From NCBI GenBank assembly GCA_001648575.1, contig LQXN01000066.1, positions 1-64,000 on the forward strand: a stretch of DNA of 64,000 bases, in the 5' to 3' direction. How positions within the stretch are numbered: position 1 is the first letter of the stretch; each line of letters begins with the position of its first letter. The notes below the pieces were generated by a model. It searched no databases. It was not told the origin of the DNA and saw only the letters and a program-made list of their open reading frames with translations. Both the position numbers and the translations under genes were made by a program. The DNA is from Sutcliffiella horikoshii DSM 8719 (GTDB taxonomy: Bacteria > Bacillota > Bacilli > Bacillales > Bacillaceae_I). This document shows, one piece after another, positions 41,317 through 50,193 of this stretch.

Positions 41317-42561
41317 ATGTCAGAGATTCTAGCAACCTATCTGGTTCATGATCATAAAGGCAATCTCGAAAAAAAAGCGGAAGGGATCGCACTCGGACTC
41401 ACCATCGGATCTTGGACCGATCTCCCGCAGCTTGAACAGGAGCAACTGAAGAAGCATAAAGGCAGAGTTGTGAGCGTGAAAGAGCTCTCATCAAGTGACA
41501 GAGTGGATGCTTATTTTGAAAAAACAGTAACAAGAGGCATCATCCAAATTGCGTATCCTGGTTTCAATTTCAGCAACGACCTTCCAGCCATACTAACCAC
41601 TGTATTTGGCAAACTTTCGCTGGACGGGGAGATAAAATTGATGGATCTTGCTTTCAGTAATGAGTTGAAGGTGGCATATAAAGGACCGAAATTTGGAATA
41701 GAGGGACTTCGATCCATCACTGGCATTCATGATAGACCGTTTGTCATGAGCATTTTCAAAGGGGTGATAGGCAGGGACCTTGCATATCTTACTGATCAAT
41801 TAAGGGAACAGGCGATCGGTGGAGTGGATTTCATCAAGGATGACGAAATATTGTTTGAAAATGAACTTACCCCATTTGAAAAGAGAATCACCAATGGCAG
41901 AAGGATCCTAGAGGAAGTGAAAGAGGAGACAGGCCTCCGTGCAAGATATGCGGTAAACCTGACAGGCCGTACATTAGACCTTAAAGATAAAGCAAAAAGG
42001 GCTGTCGAATTAGGTGCTGATTTTCTCCTGTTCAATGTTTTTGCTTATGGTCTTGATACACTGCAAAGTTTGGCGGAAGACAAAGAAGTATCAATTCCGA
42101 TCATGGCGCATCCTGCTGTGAGCGGAGCGGTTACCCCATCAGAATTTTATGGTATTTCCAATGAATTGCTGTTAGGGAAACTATTAAGGTATGCAGGAGC
42201 TGACTTTTCTTTATTCCCTTCCCCATACGGAAGTGTCGCGTTGCCAAAGGAACAAGCGCTAGGTATCCGTGATGCCCTGACAACAACGGACAGTCAGATA
42301 AAAGCAACGCTGCCTGTGCCATCAGCTGGGATACACCCCGGTCTTGTACCGATTCTTTACCAGGATTTCGGCAATGATGCAGTCATTAACGCAGGAGGCG
42401 GCGTCCACGGGCATGAGCTTGGCGGTGCAGCCGGGGCGAAAGCTTTCCGTCAAGCAGTAGATGCGGTCAGGGCAGGGGAATCATTGACAGCTTATGCACA
42501 AAAGCATCCTGAGTTGGAAGTTGCCCTGAAGCAGTGGGGAAGTGTGGAGGTTACAACATGA
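41317..42561 (+). CDS. mtnW: 2,3-diketo-5-methylthiopentyl-1-phosphate enolase (RuBisCO-like)
   Basis: Enolises 2,3-diketo-5-methylthiopentyl-1-phosphate in methionine salvage. The 414-residue protein equals B. subtilis MtnW in length. It is a form IV RuBisCO-like protein: it keeps the Mg2+/carbamate segment GVDFIKDDE (Lys about 174), while the rest diverges from true RuBisCO. HPAVSGA and [20 protein letters not shown] are the phosphate and substrate loops. ATG at 41317 with GGAAAGGG nine bases upstream. Its stop overlaps the mtnX start in ATGA. Confidence 0.97.
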   Translation: MSEILATYLVHDHKGNLEKKAEGIALGLTIGSWTDLPQLEQEQLKKHKGRVVSVKELSSSDRVDAYFEKTVTRGIIQIAYPGFNFSNDLPAILTTVFGKLSLDGEIKLMDLAFSNELKVAYKGPKFGIEGLRSITGIHDRPFVMSIFKGVIGRDLAYLTDQLREQAIGGVDFIKDDEILFENELTPFEKRITNGRRILEEVKEETGLRARYAVNLTGRTLDLKDKAKRAVELGADFLLFNVFAYGLDTLQSLAEDKEVSIPIMAHPAVSGAVTPSEFYGISNELLLGKLLRYAGADFSLFPSPYGSVALPKEQALGIRDALTTTDSQIKATLPVPSAGIHPGLVPILYQDFGNDAVINAGGGVHGHELGGAAGAKAFRQAVDAVRAGESLTAYAQKHPELEVALKQWGSVEVTT

Positions 42562-43223
42562 CAGTAAGAAAACCAATGATATTTTGTGATTTTGATGGAA
42601 CCATCACCAATAGTGACAATATCATTGCCATCATGAAGAAATTCGCCCCGGAAGAATGGGACGAAATTAAAAACAAGGTACTATCTCAGGAGATTTCGAT
42701 CAAGGAAGGAGTAGGGAGGATGTTTGCCCTTCTACCTTCTGAGAGGAAAGAGGATATCTCTGAATATATAATAAATCACGCTAAAATACGGGATGGCTTC
42801 AAAGAATTTGTAACTTTCACTAAGGAAGAGGGTATTCCCCTTTATATCGTCTCTGGTGGTATCGACTTCTTTGTAGAACCACTTTTGCAAGGATTGGTGG
42901 AGGAAGGGAACATTTATTGCAACGGCTCCGACTTTTCAGGGGGGAAAATAAACATCCTATGGCCATATAGTTGTGATGAAAAGTGTGACAACGACTGTGG
43001 CTGTTGTAAGCCAAGCATAATCAGAAAGCTTGCTGATTCCAACAGCCATAAAATTGTCATTGGAGATTCCATCACAGATCTTGAAGCTGCCAAACTAGCG
43101 GATCAAGTCATCGCAAGGAATTTCTTGATTAAAAAGTGCGAGGAGCACGCCATTGTCTATTCTCCTTTTGAGACCTTTTACGATGTAATGGAGATTTTGA
43201 AAAAAAGGGAGGTGATTGCATGA
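42558..43223 (+). CDS. mtnX: 2-hydroxy-3-keto-5-methylthiopentenyl-1-phosphate phosphatase
   Basis: HAD-superfamily phosphatase that dephosphorylates the MtnW product. The 221-residue protein has motif I DFDGT (Asp11, Asp13), motif [10 protein letters not shown], a lysine-bearing region and motif [14 protein letters not shown] Cys-rich loop [15 protein letters not shown], conserved among MtnX proteins, is present. ATG overlaps the mtnW stop by four bases, so translation is coupled; its own stop overlaps mtnB the same way. Confidence 0.96.
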   Translation: MTVRKPMIFCDFDGTITNSDNIIAIMKKFAPEEWDEIKNKVLSQEISIKEGVGRMFALLPSERKEDISEYIINHAKIRDGFKEFVTFTKEEGIPLYIVSGGIDFFVEPLLQGLVEEGNIYCNGSDFSGGKINILWPYSCDEKCDNDCGCCKPSIIRKLADSNSHKIVIGDSITDLEAAKLADQVIARNFLIKKCEEHAIVYSPFETFYDVMEILKKREVIA

Positions 43224-43858
43224 GTCAGTATGCAACAAAATGGACAGAGCTTTCTGAGGTGAAAGAAGAGCTTGCTGCACGCGATTGGTTTTATGGCACA
43301 AGTGGAAATCTTTCTATTAAAGTGTCAGATTCACCGCTGAGATTTCTGGTTTCTTCTAGTGGAAAAGACAAGAGAAAGAAAACTTCAGAAGATTTTCTGC
43401 TTGTGGATGAGTTAGGAAAACCAGCCGAGGCCACAGCCTCCAAGCCCTCAGCAGAAACATTGCTGCATCTGGAAGTTTATCACAGGACGAAAGCAGGTTG
43501 TTCTTTGCATATCCATACCATAGATAATAATGTCATATCTGAGCTGTACGGTGATCACGGTGAAATTAGATTCAAAGGTCAGGAAATCATAAAGGCGTTC
43601 GGGATATGGGAGGAAGATGCAGAAGTAAGAATACCAATCATAAGGAACCATGCAGATATCCCAACACTTGCTGAGGAATTCTCTCATTTTATTGATGGGG
43701 ATGCGGGAGCTGTCCTCATTAGGAATCATGGAATCACCGTCTGGGGAAAAAGCGCCTTTGAAGCGAAAAAACAGCTGGAGGCCTGGGAGTTTCTATTTTC
43801 CTACCATCTAAAGCTCCTTAGCTTAAAAAATTCAGTCCAACCGAAAATATCTATTTGA
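43220..43858 (+). CDS. mtnB: Methylthioribulose-1-phosphate dehydratase
   Basis: Zn2+-dependent class II aldolase-like enzyme that dehydrates methylthioribulose-1-phosphate. The 212-residue protein has [18 protein letters not shown], the Zn ligands in [11 protein letters not shown], and a third His in [17 protein letters not shown]. Start ATG overlaps the mtnX stop (ATGA). Followed by an 89-base gap before mtnD. Confidence 0.97.
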   Translation: MSQYATKWTELSEVKEELAARDWFYGTSGNLSIKVSDSPLRFLVSSSGKDKRKKTSEDFLLVDELGKPAEATASKPSAETLLHLEVYHRTKAGCSLHIHTIDNNVISELYGDHGEIRFKGQEIIKAFGIWEEDAEVRIPIIRNHADIPTLAEEFSHFIDGDAGAVLIRNHGITVWGKSAFEAKKQLEAWEFLFSYHLKLLSLKNSVQPKISI

Positions 43859-43947
43859 ATCATAGGTAAAAATGATTTCCCATTGAAAGCGAAATCCATC
43901 AATAGCGATGTTTAACAGAAACAAAAAGATAAGAGGAGGAACTAAAC

Positions 43948-44481
43948 ATGGCAGAAATCAGATTGCACGAAACAAATGAAAGAATCAGTGGAAAAGAAAA
44001 TGTAGAAAACTTTCTAAACGAAAATGAAGTAATTTACGAAAACTGGGACATTGCAAAACTCCCTGAACATCTCCAGGAGAACTTTTCATTATCAGATGAA
44101 AACAAAGAAGAAATCCTGACAGTCTTCAAAGAGGAGATAGCCGCTATATCCTTAAAGAGAGGCTACAAAGCTCAAGACGTCATTTCATTATCTGACTCCA
44201 CCCCAAACCTTGAGCAACTTTTACAAAACTTCAATAAAGAACATCATCATACAGATGATGAGGTGAGATTTATCGTAAGCGGTCACGGGATCTTCGTTAT
44301 TCAAGGCAAAGATGGTTCATTCTTTGATGTAGAGCTTGAACCAGGTGATTTGATTTCTGTTCCACCAAATGTTCGCCACTATTTCACCCTGATGGATGAC
44401 CGTAAAGTGGTTGCAGTTCGAATCTTCGTAACAACTGAAGGTTGGGTACCAATCTATGAACAGGAAGAAGTAAAGAATTAA
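43948..44481 (+). CDS. mtnD: Acireductone dioxygenase
   Basis: Cupin-fold metal dioxygenase that turns acireductone into 2-oxo-4-methylthiobutyrate and formate (Fe form). The 177-residue protein has metal ligands in EHHHTDDEVRFIVSG (His, His, Glu) and the fourth His in PPNVRHYFTL. AAGAGGAGGAACTAAAC precedes the ATG. It ends the mtnWXBD operon; the terminator follows about 130 bases on and is duplicated around repeat copy 5. Confidence 0.97.
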   Translation: MAEIRLHETNERISGKENVENFLNENEVIYENWDIAKLPEHLQENFSLSDENKEEILTVFKEEIAAISLKRGYKAQDVISLSDSTPNLEQLLQNFNKEHHHTDDEVRFIVSGHGIFVIQGKDGSFFDVELEPGDLISVPPNVRHYFTLMDDRKVVAVRIFVTTEGWVPIYEQEEVKN

Positions 44482-44608
44482 GTAAATATTAAAGGCTGTT
44501 TTCCCTGTTGTGCTAAGAATGCGACTTGCAGAATATAATCAATAAAAAGCCCAAATGCCGACTTTTTACATGCGAATAGCAACAATCTTTGAGAAAAGAG
44601 CTTTATTA

Positions 44609-44632
44609 AAAGATGATCCTTTGGGGTCATCT
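44609..44632. terminator. Terminator hairpin, left duplicate
   Basis: AGATGATCC TTTG GGGTCATCT (44611-44632), identical over 22 bases to 44853-44874. Confidence 0.75.
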
Positions 44633-44852
44633 CAGACTGTTGACAAAGCCCTAAATATTCTTATATTTGCATCCTGCTGTTGATCTTCGTTCCAGGCGCT
44701 TCGCTTTTCGCGGGCATCCCGGAAGCCTCCTCGGGCTTACGCCCTGCGGGATCTTCCCTGTCCCTTCCTCCCGCAGAAGTCTGCGCGCCTTCCACTACGA
44801 TCAACACAGGTTTTGCATATCTCTAAGATAAAAAAACTTTGTCTACACACTG
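44633..44852 (-). repeat. Terminator-associated repeat element, copy 5 (220 bp)
   Basis: Reverse-oriented full-length copy: left end CAGACTGTTGACAAAG (44633-44648), core GTTGATCTTCGTTCCAGGCG ... CACTACGATCAAC, right end CTTTGTCTACACACTG (44837-44852). Same length as copy 1. Exact 22-base terminator duplicates flank it. Confidence 0.9.
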
Positions 44853-44880
44853 AGATGATCCTTTGGGGTCATCTTTTTTT
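44853..44880. terminator. Terminator hairpin, right duplicate
   Basis: AGATGATCC TTTG GGGTCATCT followed by a run of T. Exact repeat of 44611-44632. Confidence 0.85.
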
Positions 44881-44904
44881 ATAAGATAAAAAATATAAAA
44901 AAAT

Positions 44905-44990
44905 GTTGATTTCCGTGCCAGGGGCTTCGATTATCCGAAGGGCTCAAGGTCGCCCCGCGGAAAGCTAGCCATTTGCGGAAAGGAACAGCG
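44905..44990. repeat. Degenerate core-repeat remnant
   Basis: GTTGATTTCCGTGCCAGGGG ... CGCCCCGCGGAAAGC resembles the core of the 62181 element and of widespread Bacillaceae repeats, but lacks the right end. The rest of 44881-45204 shows no other feature except the ribosome site of the next gene. Confidence 0.4.
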
Positions 44991-45204
44991 GCCTATAACA
45001 AACTATGAAGTATTAAGGACCGGGCGGTTTTCACCCGGATTTTCTTATTGAGAAAATTAGAAATGGATGTAGGGTTTTCTTAATAAGCTTTAAAGTTTCT
45101 GGAACAAAAAGCTGCAGGAGTCAAAGTTTTGATGACTATTTTCATATACAAGAGGGAATATAATGGTAGATAATGCAGTTATAACATCACTAGGAGGAAA
45201 CTCA

Positions 45205-46551
45205 ATGGAGCACGTAGTTATAATAGGCGGTATAGCCGGAGGGATGAGCGCAGCCTCCAAGTTAAGGCGTCTGGATGAAAAGGTGAAAATCAGCGTGTTT
45301 GAAATGGATTCGCACATATCCTACGGTGCCTGTGGCCTGCCTTATTACATATCGGGAGTTACAAAATCCCATGAAGACCTGCTGGCAAGGACAGTGGAAG
45401 ATTTTGAAAAACGCAATATTCAAGTATATTTACACCATGAAGCAATCAGTGTCGATTCGGAAAATAAATGCGTGAATGTAAAAAACCTTCAGACTGGTGA
45501 GGAAACAGAAGTCAGCTATGATAAATTGCTAATTGCTACAGGATCTAGACCAATAGTCCCGACTTTCGTTCCAGAAAACACCACAAATGTTCATACGCTA
45601 AAAACACTAAATGATGGAATGAAAATGCGGGAGTATTTCTCAGATAAGGCAATAAAGAAAGTCGGAATCATCGGCGGGGGCTACATCGGAATGGAGCTTT
45701 TAGAGAGCATGCTGGAGCTTAGAAAAGAGGTTGTGGTCATCGAGCTTCAGGACCATATACTGCCCAATTATGATAAGGAGATCGCCAATATAATTTCAGA
45801 TTCATTGAATGCCTCAGAAAGCACTTCCATCCGAACTGGGGAAGAAGTAAAGGAACTTAAGGTCTCGGGTGATAGGGTGACACATATTGTGACTGATAAA
45901 GGCTCGATCGAAGTGGATGCTGTGATTGTCAACATCGGCAATAAACCGAACACACAGTTTGTCGATGATCTCGGCATGAAAATGCTGGAAAACGGTGCAA
46001 TCGTCGTAGACAAACACCAGGCAACAAGCATACCATTCATTTATGCAGCAGGTGACTGTGCAACAAGTAACCATCTCATCTTAAACAGACCGGTCAATAT
46101 TGCATTGGGAACAACGGCGAATAAGCATGGAAGGGTGGCAGCTGATAACCTTGCTGGCATTCCATCTGAATTTGCCGGGATACTTGGCACAAATGTGGTA
46201 AAAGTGATGGAGTGGACAGCAGCTATGACTGGATTGACAGAAAAAGAGGCCAAGGAAGAAGAATTCAACTATAAGAGTGTAGTCGTTGAAACAAATAACC
46301 ATGCATCCTATTATCCTGATGTTGAATCAATCCATATCAAGCTTGTTTTTGAAAAAGAATCTCAAAAGCTGTTAGGAGCTCAGATGGTAGGTAAGGATGA
46401 CTCCATTGCCAAACGCATAGATGTCTATGCTACGGCCATCACTTGCGGATTGACCACCAAGGAAATTGGGATGCTCGATCTCAGTTATGCACCGCCATAT
46501 GCTACCGTATGGGATGCCGTCCAGGTCGCAGCAAATGTAGCAAACAGGTAG
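45205..46551 (+). CDS. cdr: CoA-disulfide reductase
   Basis: FAD/NAD(P)-dependent pyridine nucleotide-disulfide oxidoreductase of 448 residues. It has the FAD Rossmann motif VVIIGGIAGGMSAASKLRR and a single redox Cys43 in SYGACGLPYY, the position known for coenzyme-A-disulfide reductase. A second dinucleotide motif GIIGGGYIGMELLESM, IYAAGDC, and a dimerisation domain with SYAPPYATVWDAVQVAANV follow. No C-terminal rhodanese domain is fused. It keeps the CoA pool reduced or handles polysulfide-like substrates. ATG at 45205 with TAGGAGGAAACTC upstream; the longer frame lacks a ribosome site. Monocistronic. Confidence 0.92.
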   Translation: MEHVVIIGGIAGGMSAASKLRRLDEKVKISVFEMDSHISYGACGLPYYISGVTKSHEDLLARTVEDFEKRNIQVYLHHEAISVDSENKCVNVKNLQTGEETEVSYDKLLIATGSRPIVPTFVPENTTNVHTLKTLNDGMKMREYFSDKAIKKVGIIGGGYIGMELLESMLELRKEVVVIELQDHILPNYDKEIANIISDSLNASESTSIRTGEEVKELKVSGDRVTHIVTDKGSIEVDAVIVNIGNKPNTQFVDDLGMKMLENGAIVVDKHQATSIPFIYAAGDCATSNHLILNRPVNIALGTTANKHGRVAADNLAGIPSEFAGILGTNVVKVMEWTAAMTGLTEKEAKEEEFNYKSVVVETNNHASYYPDVESIHIKLVFEKESQKLLGAQMVGKDDSIAKRIDVYATAITCGLTTKEIGMLDLSYAPPYATVWDAVQVAANVANR

Positions 46552-46655
46552 CTTCGAAAGTAGTTAAAATATTATGAATTTTCTTTACCCATTATGTCAA
46601 ATATGCTAATGTAAAAGTAGCTTTATACATACATATCGTTGAAGGAGTGAAAGAG

Positions 46656-47294
46656 ATGAAGGTCCGCTACAATTTCGTGCCCAAGCATGATGTACAGTAC
46701 TGTGAACCAACTTATACAATAAAACAGGCATACGATAAGATCAAGAATACCGGTTATCGGTGCATTCCTATACTTTCTAACGATGGCCATGACTTCCTGG
46801 GGCTTGTTTACAAAGTTCATTTGCTGGATTACCTTTATGAACAAAAGGGCAGTGAAGAGGATTCCATAGAAGTATTGATTAAAAATCAAGATGCATTCAT
46901 CTTTGAAGAAGACTCCTTTTTTAAGGCTTTCTTTACAATCAAACGCCTGCCGTTTATTGCAGTGTTGAATGAAGAGAATGAGTTTCTGGGGATATTGACA
47001 CATGCAAATGTCATGGATGTGCTGGCAGATTCTTTCGGCATGAAGACAGGAGGATACACCCTTACCATTGCAACAATTGAACATAAAGGAGCCATCAAAG
47101 ATCTCGTATCCATGTTGAAGGATATCAATATTGACGGTATGCTCACACTGGATAACGGAGAAAAATATTTAAGACGTATCATCGTGAATCTTCCAGCTGA
47201 ATTGCCTGAAGAGAAATTAAACAAAGTGGTAAAAAAGCTTGGAGAGAAAGAATTTAGAGTTACTCACGTAGACCAAATTGATGTGCATAAATAA
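46656..47294 (+). CDS. CBS-CBS-ACT domain protein (CbpA-like, possible c-di-AMP binder)
   Basis: A 212-residue cytosolic protein with two CBS motifs (about 1-55 and 75-130; GYRCIPILSNDGHDFLGLVY and LPFIAVLNEENEFLGILTHANVMDVL) and a C-terminal ACT-like domain (about 135-205; YTLTIATIEHKGAIKDLVSML). The arrangement matches proteins named CbpA that bind cyclic di-AMP in Listeria and relatives; binding here is inference. ATG at 46656 has GAAGGAG eight bases upstream. A terminator shared with the convergent deacetylase follows. Confidence 0.82.
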   Translation: MKVRYNFVPKHDVQYCEPTYTIKQAYDKIKNTGYRCIPILSNDGHDFLGLVYKVHLLDYLYEQKGSEEDSIEVLIKNQDAFIFEEDSFFKAFFTIKRLPFIAVLNEENEFLGILTHANVMDVLADSFGMKTGGYTLTIATIEHKGAIKDLVSMLKDINIDGMLTLDNGEKYLRRIIVNLPAELPEEKLNKVVKKLGEKEFRVTHVDQIDVHK

Positions 47295-47301
47295 AATGAC
47301 G

Positions 47302-47337
47302 CGAGCGGACCCCTAAAATGGAGACCGCTCGTTTTTT
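47302..47337. terminator. Bidirectional terminator
   Basis: CGAGCGG(AC) ... (GA)CCGCTCG followed by TTTTTT, between the CBS-ACT gene and the convergent deacetylase-like gene. Confidence 0.8.
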
Positions 47338-48118
47338 AGTGCAGCAAAATTTCCTTGTCGATTAAAATATTTGATAAAGTGACTATTTCCGCCTTATCCC
47401 TTAATTTGGGTATATATTGCTTCAAAACGCTTGCAGTCTTTTCGCCTACCACCCCAACATGGCCGATTGCAATGATGGAGTCATCGACTTCCGTTTTTTT
47501 TATCAACTGAGTAGTTTGCTTTACGATGTGGTTGGTGGTGAAAACTTCGTCAAAGAATAGTTCGTTTTCTAAAAAAGGCACACCAATTTCTGTTGCCAAT
47601 TCAGCTACTACGCTCTTTTTTGAAGTTTTGCTGTCAAGGTAATAAAGGTTTCTCTCCTTGCATATCTCCAAGATGACCCTCATGATCCGTTTATCTGCTG
47701 TAATTTTAGAACCCATATGATTATTTATCCCGACTGCATGTGGAACAGAATCAATGGCATCATTCACCCTGGTGTATATTTCTTCATTTGATAGGTTGGA
47801 TGTAATGGCTCCAGGACCAAGCCAGCTCTTCTTACCCTTTAATGGCTCCATTGGAAGATGCAATATCACCTCATGGCCTAAACTATGTGCCATTTCAGCA
47901 TCTTTTTGGGTGGTGGATAGAAACGGCATCACCGCCACTGTCAGTGTTGCAGGTAAGCGAAGTATCTCTTCTGTGCCTTTCATGTTATTGCCGAGATCAT
48001 CAATTACAATCGCGACTTTATTACTGTTATGTTCTTCAGCTGAAGAAATTTGACTAAAGAAACTAAAAAAAATGGAACAACTAATTATCAGTACCAACGA
48101 TCTTTTCAAAATATCCAC
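47336..48118 (-). CDS. Divergent polysaccharide deacetylase family protein (YibQ-like)
   Basis: Exported protein of 260 residues with an N-terminal signal peptide (about 1-27, SLVLIISCSIFFSFF, cleavage near SSAEE). A divergent polysaccharide-deacetylase domain (PF04748 type) follows: VAIVIDDLGNN with the metal-binding Asp pair, GHEVILHLPMEP with His, GINNHMGSKIT, YYLDSKTS and AIGHVGVV. These proteins have a NodB-like barrel but unproven activity. Substrate unknown, presumably cell-envelope glycan. Confidence 0.88.
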   Translation of the reverse strand: MDILKRSLVLIISCSIFFSFFSQISSAEEHNSNKVAIVIDDLGNNMKGTEEILRLPATLTVAVMPFLSTTQKDAEMAHSLGHEVILHLPMEPLKGKKSWLGPGAITSNLSNEEIYTRVNDAIDSVPHAVGINNHMGSKITADKRIMRVILEICKERNLYYLDSKTSKKSVVAELATEIGVPFLENELFFDEVFTTNHIVKQTTQLIKKTEVDDSIIAIGHVGVVGEKTASVLKQYIPKLRDKAEIVTLSNILIDKEILLH

Positions 48119-48325
48119 CCACTTCGATTTAATTCGACAAATATTGTATAGGTATAATAATGGGAATAAACTTATAACCTTACTCTGTCAGGTAGCTTTA
48201 TATTATTTTCATCTTTAATGAAAAATAAATTCAATGAAAAAAATGTCTAATTTTGCGATTCTATTTACAAAAATAGAAATTATTGTAATAATTTTTAAAG
48301 TGTATTAAAGAGAGAGAAGGGGCGA

Positions 48326-48505
48326 ATGACATTGTCATATGAAGGGTATGTAGATCAATTGTTATTGCTTATAAAAGAAAAAAGGGACAATATGATCACC
48401 GTTGCAAATAAAACTGGATATGTTAGTGACCAGACGGTGAAATGCAGTCAGGATTTAGACAAGCTGATTTATAAATATCAGGAAATGATATATGAAAAGA
48501 AATAA
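48326..48505 (+). CDS. Spo0E-like aspartyl-phosphate phosphatase
   Basis: A 59-residue helical-hairpin protein with the Spo0E-family signature CSQDLDKLIYKYQ (SQxLD motif) near the C-terminus, preceded by an N-terminal helix DQLLLLIKEKRDNMITVA. Such proteins dephosphorylate Spo0A-P and restrain sporulation. GAGAGAAGGGGCG lies just before the ATG at 48326. It is shorter than many annotation cut-offs and easily missed. It opposes the output of the KinE-like kinase also found in this window. Confidence 0.85.
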   Translation: MTLSYEGYVDQLLLLIKEKRDNMITVANKTGYVSDQTVKCSQDLDKLIYKYQEMIYEKK

Positions 48506-48551
48506 AGTGTTTATCTATAGGCTGACCACTATTGTAATAAAGAGTCCAAAT

Positions 48552-48584
48552 AAAAAAAGCCGCCCACAAAGAACGGCTAAAAAA
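48552..48584 (-). terminator. Terminator after ZIP transporter
   Basis: On the minus strand AGCCGTTC TTTGT GGGCGGCT followed by seven T; it starts within the stop codon of the gene. Confidence 0.85.
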
Positions 48585-49308
48585 TCTGGATTAAAAATAT
48601 CATAAACAATATACCGATAATAAAAGAATATGTAGATGACGTTTCGTGTCCATCCCCATGACTTTCGGGAATCAGTTCCTTATATATGATATACAGCATG
48701 GCCCCTGCAGCAAATGCAAGTCCATACGGTACAAGAGAGGCAACAACCGAAGTCAAATAGAAGCCGAGAATTGCCATCGGTACTTCCACTGCACCAGTTA
48801 ATGTAGCAACCAAAAACGCCTTTAACCTGGTTATTTTTTGATTGATTAGAAATAATGCCACTAAAAAACCCTCGGGAGCATTTTGTAACCCTATCGCAAA
48901 TGCAATCAGATTTCCTGTATCTGCCGTATCAGAAGCATAACTAACTCCAACAGAAAGACCTTCTGGAATATTGTGCAGCGTAATAGCAGCTACAATTAGC
49001 ATTGCTTTCTGATCAAAAGCAATACCTCTTCTATTGTGCTCAAGATCTATATGTGGAATGGACTTTTCAAGCAACGTCAGAACTATGACGCCAAAAAGCA
49101 ACCCTACCCCCAAAGGAAGAAAACCCCCATAAGCCAATGCTTCCGGTATCAAGCTTAAAGTTGCTGCAGCCATCATGATCCCTGCAGTAAAAGCTAGCAA
49201 CGTGTCTTTCCATCTATGCGATAATGAGTTCTTTAAAAAGAGGATAGGCAAGGCTCCCACACCAGTAGACATGGCAGCAAGGACACTTCCAAGTAAAGCT
49301 TCTTTCAT
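48577..49308 (-). CDS. ZIP-family metal transporter
   Basis: Integral membrane divalent metal transporter of 243 residues with about eight transmembrane segments. The signature helices are AAITLHNIPEGLSVGVSYA and AIGLQNAPEGFLVALFL, carrying the conserved His/Asn-x-x-x-Glu metal site of ZIP proteins. A short histidine-containing loop (ESHGDGHETS) precedes the last helix. Likely Zn2+ or Mn2+/Fe2+ transport; direction and metal are not decided by sequence. Monocistronic. Confidence 0.92.
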   Translation of the reverse strand: MKEALLGSVLAAMSTGVGALPILFLKNSLSHRWKDTLLAFTAGIMMAAATLSLIPEALAYGGFLPLGVGLLFGVIVLTLLEKSIPHIDLEHNRRGIAFDQKAMLIVAAITLHNIPEGLSVGVSYASDTADTGNLIAFAIGLQNAPEGFLVALFLINQKITRLKAFLVATLTGAVEVPMAILGFYLTSVVASLVPYGLAFAAGAMLYIIYKELIPESHGDGHETSSTYSFIIGILFMIFLIQIF

Positions 49309-49511
49309 TTCGATAATTCCTTTCTGTCTCTATTCCCTCAAGAAGCAGGTATCACTAATGTATTAAAGATATTGTACCAATATTACTGGCATATACAAAG
49401 GGATAGATATATATATAGTCGATTTGATATTGCATGGTTGCTCTTCGTGACCAGTCCTTTATTGCTATTGTAATTCAAATTCAGCAGGTTAGGGATCTAT
49501 GATTGACAAAA

Positions 49512-49578
49512 TCTAGAATATACATTGACGAAAGCTTTAGATTGCTATACCATTAGTTTTAATTCAAGATATTCTAGA
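49512..49578 (+). promoter_or_regulatory. Inverted repeat TCTAGAATAT / ATATTCTAGA before the MarR gene
   Basis: Ten-base arms at 49512-49521 and 49569-49578, perfectly complementary and 47 bases apart, flank the probable promoter (TTGACG at 49525). The second arm ends 22 bases before the start codon. Possibly paired half-sites of an autoregulated MarR operator. Confidence 0.4.
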
Positions 49579-49600
49579 AAAAATAAAAGGAATGACTATA

Positions 49601-50050
49601 ATGGCAGAAAGACACGAGCTCGATACTTCATTAAAACTTTTTATCGTCCTGTCCAGAGCTTTTCGTGCAATAAACGATCAAGCAAACCAATCCATTCAAA
49701 GTTTTCAATTAAACCCGACTGAGTTTGCCGTCCTTGAACTACTCTATCATAAAGGCGACCAACCATTGCAACAGATCGGCGGGAAAATATTGTTGGCAAG
49801 CGGAAGCATCACCTATGTAGTGGACAAACTCGAAAGTAAAGGACTACTGGCCCGCAAGGCCTGTCCAAAAGACAGAAGGGTAACCTATGCCCAAATCACC
49901 GACGATGGGAAAAAACTGCTCCAAGAAATCTTCCCTAAACATGAACAACATATCCACGGATTAATGGACGGCCTGACACACCAAGAAAAAGAACAAGCCA
50001 TCCAACTCATCAAAAAACTCGGCCTAAACGTAAAAGCCACCAAAAAATGA
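49601..50050 (+). CDS. mhqR: MarR-family regulator, MhqR-like
   Basis: Winged-helix repressor of 149 residues. It begins MAERHELDTSLKLFIVLSRAF and has the DNA-recognition part PLQQIGGKILLASGSITYVVDK and wing CPKDRRVTYAQITDDGKK. Sequence style and chromosomal place (between the mtn cluster and clpE) match B. subtilis MhqR (YkvE), which controls azoreductase and dioxygenase genes in the quinone stress response; the symbol rests on that. ATG at 49601 is preferred over 49592 since AAAAGGA is nine bases before it. A terminator overlaps the stop. Confidence 0.8.
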   Translation: MAERHELDTSLKLFIVLSRAFRAINDQANQSIQSFQLNPTEFAVLELLYHKGDQPLQQIGGKILLASGSITYVVDKLESKGLLARKACPKDRRVTYAQITDDGKKLLQEIFPKHEQHIHGLMDGLTHQEKEQAIQLIKKLGLNVKATKK

Positions 50051-50077
50051 CCTTCCCACCGCGGAGGTCATTTTTTG
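50042..50077 (+). terminator. Terminator after mhqR
   Basis: AAAAATGACCT (loop CCACCGC region) AGGTCATTTTTT, overlapping the gene end. Confidence 0.8.
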
Positions 50078-50111
50078 TGTTTAGGGAGGGGGTGAAAAAA
50101 ATGTTGAAAAG

Positions 50112-50124
50112 GGGGTCAGACCCC
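50112..50124. repeat. GGGGTCAGACCCC palindromic word
   Basis: Perfect short hairpin followed by CACAAGGAATTT. The companion at 28748-28760 (GGGGTCTGACCCC, followed by CAAAGGAATTT) shares both the palindrome and the 3' word, suggesting a small dispersed repeat. Confidence 0.45.
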
Positions 50125-50193
50125 ACAAGGAATTTCGTCAAACATGTCGAATACATTATAGGTTAGTAATGTTTTGTAAGGGGGAAAATACAT

